NCBI RefSeq assembly: GCF_007741495.1
Contig: NZ_CP036262.1
Location: forward strand, 4,278,001 to 4,342,000
DNA: 64,000 nucleotides
Reading direction: 5' to 3'
From: Roseimaritima multifibrata
GTDB lineage: Bacteria; Planctomycetota; Planctomycetia; Pirellulales; Pirellulaceae
Positions within the stretch are counted from its first letter, which is position 1. Each line of letters opens with the position of its first letter. The position numbers and the translations under genes were made by a program. The notes below the pieces were generated by a model. The model saw only the letters and a program-made list of their open reading frames with translations, made no database searches and was not told the origin of the DNA. This document shows, piece after piece, positions 36,166 through 45,183 of the stretch.

Positions 36166-37515
36166 TTACGTCTTCAGCAGCGACTTGATGATCCCTGTAC
36201 TATCGGCGAATCGTTCCAGCGGAACGCCCATCATTTTGGCTTGCGTCAGCCATAGATTCGCCAACGGTGTCCCTTCAGGCATGTTGATATGCTGTCCCGA
36301 TTGAACGTGCTGACCACCTCCGGCGACAATGATCGGAAGGTCGTTGTATTGGTGGGTCGATCCATCCCCTAGTCCCGATCCATACGTGAACAGCGTATTG
36401 TCCAACAGCGTGGTCCCACTGGACTCTTGGATTGAATCCATCTTCTTCAGTAGGTAGGCAAATTGCTCCATATGGAATTGATCTACCTTTAGCAGATCAT
36501 CGATCATCTTGGTTTGGTTATGGGACATTTGGTGGTGACTGCGCGGTTTGTCGAACAGTCCCTCAAACAAGTAGGGTGTGTCCCACCGTTCAGGTCCGAT
36601 CATAAAGGTCGCCACGTTCGTCAAACCGGTTTGCAAGGCGACAACCATCAAGTCCCCCATCAAGCGAATGTATTCACCACGGGGAAGGTAGTCCGCGCTC
36701 GGTTCATCGAAAGAGACCGATGCCAACTCCGTTTTCATCGCTTCCAGTCGGTCCATCTGATTTTCAATGGTTCGAATAGAATCGAAGTATTCGGTAAACT
36801 TTTGCCGGTCAACGTATCCAAGGTCCTTCTTCAACGACTTGGCATCCTCAAGGACCAAATCGGTTATGTCCCGGTACTGGTTAATCTCTTTGGTGGAAAA
36901 GAGCCGACGGTACATCTTTCGAGGGTCGCGGATCGACGGTGCCACATGCCCGGTTCCGTACCAGGAGATATTGTCGAAATAGATCGACTCTTTGTTATCG
37001 CGATGGCTGTTGCAACTGAACTCCAACGTCGGAAAAGCCGTTTTACCGGAAACATGATCGGCGACCAGATGATCAAGCGTACGATCCAGGGGCCATGCGG
37101 TCCCTTCGATGGTGTAGGGAACGGCGCTGCTTAGATAGCAGGATGCACATTGAGCGTGCACATCGGTCCCTTGCTGAAAAACGCGATCCATCCCGGTGAT
37201 CAGATTAAGTTTGCTTTTCATCGCCTCCAACGGCTGCAATGTCGGAGTCAACTGATCAAGCGGCTTGGCGAAGAAGTTCGGGTCTTGCTTGCCGAGGGAT
37301 TTCATCACATTGCCAAGGTTCCCTTTAGGGATCACGCTCTCGGCTTCGCCTGGAAAGAAACCACGTCGGACCACTCCGATAGGAACATAGTAGTGAGCCA
37401 TTCGCAGCGGACGCCGGGCGGCCGGTTTTGCTGCGGCGATGCTATCCAGCCAAGGAAGCGACAATGCCGCCCCTCCCATTCCACGGAGGACGGTTCGACG
37501 CGAGGTGGTTTTCAT
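36166..37515 (-). CDS. DUF1552 domain-containing protein, Tat-exported
   Basis: 449 residues. Tat signal SRRTVLRGMGGAALSLPWLD at residues 5-24. DUF1552 marks: RMAHYYVPIGVVRRGFFPGE, LNLITGMDRVFQQGTDVHAQ, LDHLVADHVSGKTAFPTLEF, and LFTYGSGLGDGSTHQYNDLP near the end. It is the downstream partner of the DUF1592 gene, overlapping it by four bases (37512-37515, ATGA), which implies joint translation and function. No enzymatic activity is established for the family. Confidence 0.92.
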   Translation of the reverse strand: MKTTSRRTVLRGMGGAALSLPWLDSIAAAKPAARRPLRMAHYYVPIGVVRRGFFPGEAESVIPKGNLGNVMKSLGKQDPNFFAKPLDQLTPTLQPLEAMKSKLNLITGMDRVFQQGTDVHAQCASCYLSSAVPYTIEGTAWPLDRTLDHLVADHVSGKTAFPTLEFSCNSHRDNKESIYFDNISWYGTGHVAPSIRDPRKMYRRLFSTKEINQYRDITDLVLEDAKSLKKDLGYVDRQKFTEYFDSIRTIENQMDRLEAMKTELASVSFDEPSADYLPRGEYIRLMGDLMVVALQTGLTNVATFMIGPERWDTPYLFEGLFDKPRSHHQMSHNQTKMIDDLLKVDQFHMEQFAYLLKKMDSIQESSGTTLLDNTLFTYGSGLGDGSTHQYNDLPIIVAGGGQHVQSGQHINMPEGTPLANLWLTQAKMMGVPLERFADSTGIIKSLLKT

Positions 37516-39632
37516 GGCTGGGTTCCAGTCGATTGGACGGCAGGATGTGCAGGGGTGTATTTATGGCGAAACGGTTTGCTGAGCACAACTTGCTTCAACA
37601 GTGTTTGAATTTTGTAGTCATCCGCCGCACAATCGACCACGATTTGGTCGAGGGCAAAATGATCGACGGCATCCAGTTCCCTAGCCAACGCGAATGAGAG
37701 CAAGTGCCCTCCCAAAGCACGCGTGAACCGATCTTTTTCGGCCAGCATCGCATCTTTGAACTCGATCACATCCGAGAACTCGTGCTTTTGAAAAAGCTTG
37801 CCTGCCATGTCGACATCTCGCCCGTTCTCATACTGATCCCGCCAGACGCCAATGGGGTCATAATTTTCAAGAGCAAAGCCAAGAGGGTCGATCTGTTCGT
37901 GACAGCCTTTGCAGTCCGATCGTTGACGATGCATTGCCAATCGTTCACGGAGCGTCAGATTCTGTTCCGCCGCGGAGGGCGTGTCGTCCAGCGCCGGCAC
38001 GTCGGCTGGCGGCGGATCGGGTGGGTTATTGAAAATCACCGACGCAATCCAGGCCCCACGGGTGATCGGCTGGGTTCTCTCAGGACCCGAAGTCATCGTC
38101 ATCACCGCCGCATTGGTGATCACTCCTCCGTTGCGACGGTCTGTAACAGGAATTCTTCGAAACCGAAGTGCGGTAACCTCCCCGCCGCCGCCTGCCTTTT
38201 TCTTGGCCCCCGGTTGATAGGCTTCTGCAAGCAGCTTCGATCGATAGGTGAAATCAGAATCGATCAGCTGGGTGATCGGTTGGTTTTCGATAAGCACCGT
38301 CTCGAACACCAGCAGCGGTTCGATCATCATGTGCATGCTATCGCGATACTTGAGGTAGTAGAATTCAGGATATTTGTTCCGATTGGGGACGGATGAAATT
38401 ATCCGTTCCAACTGAAGCCACTGTGTTGGGAAACTGTCGCAGAACCGTTTCAGTTTCGGATCCTTCAGCATCCGTTCAACTTGGCCAATTAGAACCTCCT
38501 GTTCTTTCAAACGCCCGTTCGAAGCAGCGTCTAACAAAATCTGATCGGGAAGGCTCCCCCATAGAAAGAAAGAGAGGCGCGAGGCGAGTTCAAAATCATC
38601 GACTTCTTCGGTTGCATCCGTTTGGCTGGAAGTTTCATAGAGGTACAGAAACCTCGGCGAAGCAAGCACCGCGGCAGCGACCGCCTTCATCGCATCCGGA
38701 AAGGGAACTTTGGATTCAATTTGGGCGATGGCGAAACCGACGTATCGCTCCCGGATTTCCTCGCTTACCGGACGCCTAAAAGCTTTGTACAGAAACCGAT
38801 CCAGACGCCGCCGAACCTCGACGTGCAGTTCCTGTTCGACCGCTGGAGCCGCAAAGAAGTCTTTCCAGATGCCAACGTTCTTCGCGTGAAAGTCAGGGCT
38901 CTGTGTAATGGACTGGCCCAGTTGCAAAAAGGCTTCCATCAATAGCGGTGACAAGGAAAGGTGATCCCCCTGATTGTCAAATCCGTGTTCGGCTCGAAGA
39001 TCTTGAGGAAACGCCGTGACCCCAGCAAGTCGAGGTTCAATCATCTGCGACTTACCCAGCGGTCGACTGCCGACCGCGACGACATCGGCCATCTTTCCCG
39101 ATTTCGGTTTGAAATATCCGTTATGCCCGCGCATCATCCGTTCAGGCAAAGTAAAGACGACGCACTTCAGTTCAAATAGATCCGTTACCGCATTGTTATA
39201 TTGGAAACGATTCATTCTCCGGATCGGTGTTTGCGAGAACCGCTGCTGCTTGGCGATCGAGGTGTGCAGGATCGAAGTCAGTTCGCCGATCAGCGTTTCC
39301 CGGAGTCCCGGTTCCAGAGGCGGTTCGTCCTGGGGCGGCATCTCTTTCAGATCGAGCGCATCCACTAGGCTTCGAACTAGTTCCGCCCGCTCCAAGAGGT
39401 CACCTCGATCCAGTGCCAACAGGTTCAGATCGGCTTCGCTCTCCTCTTCAGATCCGTGGCATTTCGCGCAATGTTGCTGAAACGCAGGAGCAATGATTTG
39501 AGCAAACGGGTCGTCATCGCTTGCCTCAAGCAGGGCAGGGAGTGCGAACAACGCCAACAGAGGAATCCCCACGCTTCGAACGATTAAGCGTGGAGAAAAG
39601 GTTTTAAGATCTAATGGTTGAACAAACCGCAT
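37512..39632 (-). CDS. DUF1592/DUF1588 cytochrome-like secreted protein
   Basis: 706 residues; ATG 39632 follows AAGGAAA. A hydrophobic export segment at about 17-36 is followed by QQHCAKCHGSEEESEADLNL (CxxCH heme site). DUF1587-like segment FSQTPIRRMNRFQYNNAVTD; DUF1592 with FLYKAFRRPVSEEIRERYVG, ASPRFLYLYETS and FELASRLSFFLWGSLPD; DUF1588 with RNGGVITNAAVMTMTSGPER and RGAWIASVIFNNPPDPPP; then CKGCHEQIDPLGFALENYDP and a DUF1585-like end. These multi-domain proteins are hallmarks of planctomycetes and presumably act in the periplasm. Confidence 0.93.
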   Translation of the reverse strand: MRFVQPLDLKTFSPRLIVRSVGIPLLALFALPALLEASDDDPFAQIIAPAFQQHCAKCHGSEEESEADLNLLALDRGDLLERAELVRSLVDALDLKEMPPQDEPPLEPGLRETLIGELTSILHTSIAKQQRFSQTPIRRMNRFQYNNAVTDLFELKCVVFTLPERMMRGHNGYFKPKSGKMADVVAVGSRPLGKSQMIEPRLAGVTAFPQDLRAEHGFDNQGDHLSLSPLLMEAFLQLGQSITQSPDFHAKNVGIWKDFFAAPAVEQELHVEVRRRLDRFLYKAFRRPVSEEIRERYVGFAIAQIESKVPFPDAMKAVAAAVLASPRFLYLYETSSQTDATEEVDDFELASRLSFFLWGSLPDQILLDAASNGRLKEQEVLIGQVERMLKDPKLKRFCDSFPTQWLQLERIISSVPNRNKYPEFYYLKYRDSMHMMIEPLLVFETVLIENQPITQLIDSDFTYRSKLLAEAYQPGAKKKAGGGGEVTALRFRRIPVTDRRNGGVITNAAVMTMTSGPERTQPITRGAWIASVIFNNPPDPPPADVPALDDTPSAAEQNLTLRERLAMHRQRSDCKGCHEQIDPLGFALENYDPIGVWRDQYENGRDVDMAGKLFQKHEFSDVIEFKDAMLAEKDRFTRALGGHLLSFALARELDAVDHFALDQIVVDCAADDYKIQTLLKQVVLSKPFRHKYTPAHPAVQSTGTQP

Positions 39633-39909
39633 CTCGATCCATTTCCTTTACCGCGACAAGAAAACGATCCTCGTGCCAGCGAATCGCGTTACTACAGTCT
39701 AGCAACGTCGACTTCCCAAATGCTTTCTCGGACCATTTTTCTTTCGCTTCGCCTGAGTCGGTGTTGCTGACATCCCTGCAGAGATTCACGAACAAAGATG
39801 CGTGAATAACAAGGTTTGAAGCTGGATCCCTTGGGCTCTCCGCCTGCAAAAGACTTTCGCAATGGCCAATCTGAAGAAGAAAATCCCGACAAAATTCGTT
39901 ACGGTTCAT
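39604..39909 (-). CDS. Hypothetical protein, 101 residues
   Basis: Open frame from ATG 39909, overlapping the start of the DUF1592 gene by 29 bases on the same strand. It has no signal peptide and no recognised motif; composition is ordinary (mixed charged, four cysteines). It fits a gap in a same-strand series of genes (44899 down to 36166), which is the main argument for it. It could also be chance. Confidence 0.35.
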   Translation of the reverse strand: MNRNEFCRDFLLQIGHCESLLQAESPRDPASNLVIHASLFVNLCRDVSNTDSGEAKEKWSEKAFGKSTLLDCSNAIRWHEDRFLVAVKEMDRDAVCSTIRS

Positions 39910-40114
39910 GTAACGCTTGGGATCTGTCTGTGATCTATAGGTAGGAGGAATGTTTGTTGCGGTCCGCTACCCGAAATTCCAAGCAGGTGAAATTTGCTTA
40001 GGATCTTTGCTGGCGAAGATGCAGATGATCCCGGAATTCGGCACTACACGTTCTCATTCGGTGATGCATCTACTCCAGTAACACCGTTTCCCCTTCCGGA
40101 TGTCAGACGCTGGT

Positions 40115-40879
40115 TTACAGAAGTCTTTCCGCATTGCCCGCCTGAATTGCGGACGTTGCCAAACCACCCAATTTCGATTCTTGAAACTTTAGTAACGACG
40201 CTTCAAGATCAAAGAAAGGAAAATACGAACCAAACAGAAGTCGCTGCAAGGGGACCGCTTGAACCCAATTTTCCAAAGCGCCAACGGTTTCGAAATGAGA
40301 TATTTCGAAGTAGACGTTGCCGGCTTTCGCTAGATCGCTTGCCTGGCCCGATTTCACCGCGACGTAATTGTTCATAATGATCAACGGCAAACGCGGATAT
40401 TTCTTCACGACCGCTTCTAAGGGTGCGGTATCGACGACCGGCACCTGCATCAGCGGATGTTGGACGCGGGTGTCCTCCATGGCAAGAACCAACTGGACAT
40501 TCAAACCGCGATCCTGTGCCGCTTGAAACAGCTGGTTGCAATGGTCGGAATCCAACGTGTATCCGTGATAGTTTGGGTGGATTCGAATCGTCTGCATCCC
40601 GTGAACTTCATGGCATCGGCGAAGGTCCTCTTGCCAATCGGGGAGCATTGGGTTGACGGAACCGACCGGTACGAGCAGGCCTTTCCCATGTTCTTCACAG
40701 TCTGCGACCAATCGCGAATTCACCGCCGAAAGATCTTTGTGCAACAATCCATCAAAACTTCCTGCCCAAGCTTGATCGATACCGCGTTGACGCAATTTCC
40801 GCACCAGCGATTTGGGATCATCATGCGGCAAGCGTCGGAAAGGCCACCGTGACAGATAAACATTCACGTCGATAATCAT
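40115..40879 (-). CDS. Amidohydrolase-family TIM-barrel hydrolase
   Basis: 254 residues, cytoplasmic by sequence. The pattern is that of the amidohydrolase_2 group: an N-terminal IIDVNVYLSRWPFRRLPHDD (the usual HxH replaced by NVY), GLLVPVGSVNPMLPDW, QTIRIHPNYHGYTLD, and FGSYFPFFDLEASLLK in place of the usual GSDxP. Several metal ligands are missing, so catalysis may differ or be lost. It overlaps the upstream paralogue by ATGA (40876-40879). Substrate unknown. Confidence 0.8.
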   Translation of the reverse strand: MIIDVNVYLSRWPFRRLPHDDPKSLVRKLRQRGIDQAWAGSFDGLLHKDLSAVNSRLVADCEEHGKGLLVPVGSVNPMLPDWQEDLRRCHEVHGMQTIRIHPNYHGYTLDSDHCNQLFQAAQDRGLNVQLVLAMEDTRVQHPLMQVPVVDTAPLEAVVKKYPRLPLIIMNNYVAVKSGQASDLAKAGNVYFEISHFETVGALENWVQAVPLQRLLFGSYFPFFDLEASLLKFQESKLGGLATSAIQAGNAERLL

Positions 40880-41811
40880 TGCTGCATCCCTTTACGATCC
40901 ATGATCGGTTTCAACATTCGGCGGAGGTTCTCCCCCAACACTAAGTTGCGATGTTCGTCCGAGATCTGAGCACCGTACACCTTCGCTAATTGGGAAGCAA
41001 AACTACGACCACCAATATCACTGCCATACAGAACGCGTTCAGGGCCGAGTTCACGAACGGCCATTTCGACAAAACCAGCCGCCGGGTCACTGCCTCCGAT
41101 CCCGACGGAGACGTTTGGGAATTGACGAATGGAACGTATCCCTAACGTCCAATCACCTCCGGTGTGACCGCAAATCAGAGGGACATCAGGATGACGTGTG
41201 GCCAGCTGAGCGATATCGTCAGGCGTTGACTCACCCGGTAGGTTTCCGGTCACCTTGAAAAACGTGTGCTGGAAAACCAACGCGTTCAATTCACCGCAGC
41301 GACGAATCAACGGATCAATATCTTCATTGTCACATCTACCTCCGACCCACAACTTGACACCCAGCATCGGCCCGTCCTGGATGCAACGCTCGACTTCCGC
41401 AAGCGACTCTTCCGGATAGCTTGCATTCACATAGGCAAACCCAAGCAGCCGATCGGGCCATCGCTCAAGGACGGTTAGCACTTGATCATTCTGTCTGCGA
41501 AATTCGGCCGGCTCCGGAGTCTGCGAAAAGGGATATCCCATGAAGAAAATCAGCCGTTCAACATGCATCCGATCGGCGTACTCGAGCAGTTGTTCTGCCC
41601 GCTGTTCAGCTGTCTTGCCCGTCACTCCGGAAAGATGGCAGTGCAAATCCCAAATCGAATCGTTTTCAGGAATTCGAAAAGGAGTACGGTCGCGATCAGG
41701 CTGAGCGGCGTTTGCTGACACACCTGAAATCGTTGGCCGAACGATACCACTTGCGACACCGCCAGCGCCAATCGAAAGGAAGGCTCGTCTGTCAAAAGGT
41801 TTCATGAGCAT
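40876..41811 (-). CDS. Tat-exported amidohydrolase
   Basis: 311 residues; ATG 41811 (41805 possible). Tat signal FDRRAFLSIGAGGVASGI. The amidohydrolase_2 domain shows the metal-binding IWDLHCHLSG (HxH), LGFAYVNASYPEE, MLGVKLWVGG, PLICGHTGGDW and VLYGSDIGGRSFASQ (D of GSD). Unlike its overlapping neighbour (40115-40879) it keeps the metal ligands, so the pair may work as active and partner subunits. Only 16 bases separate it from the PVC heme protein upstream. It acts outside the cytoplasm. Confidence 0.87.
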   Translation of the reverse strand: MLMKPFDRRAFLSIGAGGVASGIVRPTISGVSANAAQPDRDRTPFRIPENDSIWDLHCHLSGVTGKTAEQRAEQLLEYADRMHVERLIFFMGYPFSQTPEPAEFRRQNDQVLTVLERWPDRLLGFAYVNASYPEESLAEVERCIQDGPMLGVKLWVGGRCDNEDIDPLIRRCGELNALVFQHTFFKVTGNLPGESTPDDIAQLATRHPDVPLICGHTGGDWTLGIRSIRQFPNVSVGIGGSDPAAGFVEMAVRELGPERVLYGSDIGGRSFASQLAKVYGAQISDEHRNLVLGENLRRMLKPIMDRKGMQQ

Positions 41812-41827
41812 TTTGTCTTTAACAGGA

Positions 41828-44800
41828 CTATTTCCCTAGTGATAGCAGATAGCCGATCAGATCCGCCATTTCCGCTGGTGAGATAACTTCTTCCATTCCT
41901 TCAGGCATCAACGATTTTCCACTGGAGCGGAACTCTTCGATGTCGCCTCGCTCAATCGTCGTTTCAATTCCCTCCGGCTGTCGCAGGGTGATGCTGTTGG
42001 GATTTTCGGCTGCAATCATCCCGCTGACGATCCGGCCGTCTGTTGAGAGCACCGTGTACTCAAGGAAATTCGGACTCACTTCTCGGCTGGGATCCAGAAT
42101 ATTTACCAGCAACTGACCGGCGGTTCGGTTTTGAACCGTGGCAAGGTTTGGCCCGACGTCAAATCCCGTGTTCTTGTACCGGTGACAGTTCAGACAGTTT
42201 TTGCGAAAAATCTTTTCGCCTCGTGCTACGTCGCCGTCCAAACCGAGTACCGATTGATATTTGGAAAGGACCTCATCACGAGAACTGGTCACGTCGTTGG
42301 CAAACAACTTGACCGCTCGCTGCTGAATCGCCTGCGAAGAGCTCTTCATGTAGGCGGACCGACGATTCGCGGTGATCAATTTTGCAGGCACAATACCAGC
42401 ACTGACCGCATCCAGAACCTCCGGAATCCAGAGAGTGCGTTGCAATAGTTGAGCGACAATTTCCGCCTGAATAGCGGGAGTCGACTGCGGAAACTTTTTC
42501 AATAACAGCGAGGCAGTCTGTGGGCGTGCGGTACCGGCCAGTGCCGTGACGGACGCCGACTGTAGCGTCGGGGGATAGTGAATACTAAGCAGTTCCTCAA
42601 GAGTCGGCGCGACATCCTGGTAACGTCCATAACCAAGCAGTGCGATCGCGTCCTGCCGCTGATCGAGCGTTGCCGAATCGTCAATCGCAATCGTCGCGGC
42701 GGCGTCCAAGATGGAAACGATCATTGGCCCGCTCGCAAAGGATTGGTTATCGATGATGGCAGTAAGCGGTTGCTTGCCACGCCGCAGACCGCTTGCAAAG
42801 CTTCTTGCCATCGCTTCCTGTACCGCCGGAGCGTGCAATGCAACGGATTGAAGCAATTTGTCGGCCAGAGCCAGCGAACCGGAAGAACCGATCATCTCCG
42901 CTAGTTGCGAGATGGTTTCTAAACCGGGACTCGATTCCGCAAAAGCATGGTCCTGTAGGAGAAGCTTTAGTAGAGCCGTGTCAGAGCCCGACACAGAACT
43001 CATAATCGCTGTTCGCATCTGCGGGTCATCCGAATCACGTTTAGCAATTAGCGCGAGTGCAGTCGTCGCACGGGGATCATCGATTTCGCCAAGAGTAAAC
43101 GCCACCTGAAAACGCACCCGTTTGGCGTCATCGGACGCTGCATCGATAACCGTTTCCACGAATTCAGCGGATTGCGGCAAGCGAAATTCTGCCAGACGGA
43201 TTGCATGTTCGCGTACATGGGGATCCGAGTCCTTCAACGCAGCAGCAAGATCCTTGTCTGAAAGCGATTCCAAGCCTTGCAACGTCCATAGCGCGTGCAA
43301 TCGGGCGATCGGAAGTTCGTGATTTCGAAGCATCGCAATCAGCGCTGCATTCTCGCTTCGATCTTGCCGTTCGAACAGCAAACGGTGCGAGGTTTCTCTC
43401 CACCAAACATTAGGATTGGCAAGTTCTTGGACAAGTGTTTTGGTCGTCGCGGTTCCTAAACGCGGAACGGGCGGTTTGAAAAAACCCTCACGATATCGAT
43501 CGGGCACCAAACGATAGATTCGTCCACGGTCTCTGCCGCTGGTGAGGTCGACCTGAGATTTTAGATCGTCCGGCATGGACCAGGGGTGTTCGATGGTTTC
43601 ACGATACATATCCAGCACGTGCAACGTTCCATCGGGTGCGTTGATAAAATTGACGGGCCGAAACCAATTGTCATTGGAAGCGAGGAATTCAGAGTTCTCA
43701 TGTGCACGTTCCCCTTTGAACGAAACCCCATCGGCTTGGATTCGGTAACGCATCACTAGGTTTCCGGCGACCTCTCCAATAAAGGCATTCCCATAATACG
43801 GTTCAGGGTAGGCAGCCCCTCGATAGATCGTGACTCCGCTTGAAGAGGTAACAAAACCTTTTGCGACCGTCGAATCGAACGGTGATTTCTTTGCGTTATC
43901 CCCAGCTAAACGTTCGGCATTGATGGCCCGCCAAGGTTCCGCAGGACTGATTGGAAAGACGGCAAGACTATCGCCTGACGGAACGACATCATGAATGGCT
44001 CGAGGCGCCGAAAAGCGGGGGTTCCGCTGCAGGTAATGCGCCGGAAATAGAACATGCTGAACAGGGTTTCGAATATCGGTTAGGAATCGATTTCCCCAGT
44101 CGTCCTGGGCATGACCAAATCGAGCTCCTCCAGAAATGGCTTCAAACCGTTCGTCTCTGGGATCAAAACGAAAATCACTACGACGAATCACGGTTGCCGG
44201 CGATGCTTTCTCTTCAGAGTCGTCTGACCTTTGCGATTCAATTGCACCACCGTTACTTGACCCTGCTGCGTAAATACGATGATCCAGGCCCCAGTGCGGA
44301 TTATTCATCACCGCCTGGACATTGTATTTCCGGAATCCGGTAAACACCTTTCGGCGAATGTCGGCGCGACCATCCCCATCGGTGTCTTTTAAGTAAAACA
44401 CATCGGGAGTGGCCATGACGTAAATGCCCCCTTTCCAAACCGCCACCCCGGTTGGCCAGGAAAGCTGATCAGCGAAGACGGTCGATTTGTCGAAAGTTCC
44501 ATCACCATCGGTATCTTCAAGAAAGCGAACACGCCCGATTGGTTCCGATGTCTGTGTCTGCCACGCGCGATCATGCGATTTGTCCGAATAGGGGTAATCG
44601 TTCATTTCGATCACATAGGCAGAACCATTTTCGTCATATTGCATGGCGATCGGATCGGTCACCATCGGCTCTGCAGCAACCAGTTCTGCGCGAAAACCAT
44701 CCTGCATTCGAATGGTTTCCACAGCCTCTTGAGGACTTTTCGGAGCAACCCGCAGCAGATCATCGGCACACAACCAACCACAATGTGAAAGTAGCGGCAA

Positions 44801-44899
44801 TCCAACAAACGTTAGCAAACACCACGGGATGAACGGCAACTTAAACCGACTTAGATTACTCAATGGATACGACCTATCCGATGTTTTGGCGAGCGGCAA
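41828..44899 (-). CDS. PVC-type heme-binding CxxCH protein (membrane-bound dehydrogenase-like)
   Basis: 1023 residues; TTG 44899, or TTG 44863. After a signal segment (about 25-45) comes a propeller-like dehydrogenase domain (TIGR02604): DGFRAELVAAEPMVTDPIAM, RVRFLEDTDGDGTFDKSTVF, TDGDGRADIRRKVFTGF, NLVMRYRIQADG and VLDMYRETIEHPWSMPDDLK. HEAT-like repeats occupy about 480-860. The C-terminal cytochrome c part (TIGR02603) has GEKIFRKNCLNCHRYKNTGF (heme CxxCH, about 900) and ends SPAEMADLIGYLLSLG. Likely a periplasmic sugar or alcohol oxidising protein; first gene of a minus-strand operon with two amidohydrolases. Confidence 0.93.
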   Translation of the reverse strand: MPLAKTSDRSYPLSNLSRFKLPFIPWCLLTFVGLPLLSHCGWLCADDLLRVAPKSPQEAVETIRMQDGFRAELVAAEPMVTDPIAMQYDENGSAYVIEMNDYPYSDKSHDRAWQTQTSEPIGRVRFLEDTDGDGTFDKSTVFADQLSWPTGVAVWKGGIYVMATPDVFYLKDTDGDGRADIRRKVFTGFRKYNVQAVMNNPHWGLDHRIYAAGSSNGGAIESQRSDDSEEKASPATVIRRSDFRFDPRDERFEAISGGARFGHAQDDWGNRFLTDIRNPVQHVLFPAHYLQRNPRFSAPRAIHDVVPSGDSLAVFPISPAEPWRAINAERLAGDNAKKSPFDSTVAKGFVTSSSGVTIYRGAAYPEPYYGNAFIGEVAGNLVMRYRIQADGVSFKGERAHENSEFLASNDNWFRPVNFINAPDGTLHVLDMYRETIEHPWSMPDDLKSQVDLTSGRDRGRIYRLVPDRYREGFFKPPVPRLGTATTKTLVQELANPNVWWRETSHRLLFERQDRSENAALIAMLRNHELPIARLHALWTLQGLESLSDKDLAAALKDSDPHVREHAIRLAEFRLPQSAEFVETVIDAASDDAKRVRFQVAFTLGEIDDPRATTALALIAKRDSDDPQMRTAIMSSVSGSDTALLKLLLQDHAFAESSPGLETISQLAEMIGSSGSLALADKLLQSVALHAPAVQEAMARSFASGLRRGKQPLTAIIDNQSFASGPMIVSILDAAATIAIDDSATLDQRQDAIALLGYGRYQDVAPTLEELLSIHYPPTLQSASVTALAGTARPQTASLLLKKFPQSTPAIQAEIVAQLLQRTLWIPEVLDAVSAGIVPAKLITANRRSAYMKSSSQAIQQRAVKLFANDVTSSRDEVLSKYQSVLGLDGDVARGEKIFRKNCLNCHRYKNTGFDVGPNLATVQNRTAGQLLVNILDPSREVSPNFLEYTVLSTDGRIVSGMIAAENPNSITLRQPEGIETTIERGDIEEFRSSGKSLMPEGMEEVISPAEMADLIGYLLSLGK

Positions 44900-45183
44900 T
44901 GTCCAGCGGACTGCCGTGACTGGGAGTGTAGTGAAAACCGATTCAAATGTCTAATTTGCGAGAGAGGCACGTGAAATCAACAGTTAACGGTTACCGAGCA
45001 GGAACCACCGTCTGGCGACGGTAACTACAGCAGTTTCGCCGTTACTACTTTCAAATTATTTTTGAACTGGATGTAAGCCCACGTCATTCGGGCCAAGCCT
45101 GGAAACGTTCTTCCGCGGAGCGAACCGCGACAAACAATAGTACAATGGTTGCGGTCCGCACTTCCCACCTTCGGAAATCTTCG

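Noticed and set aside
39994-40377. 127-residue plus-strand frame
   Set aside because: Mostly antisense to the amidohydrolase gene, no family features.
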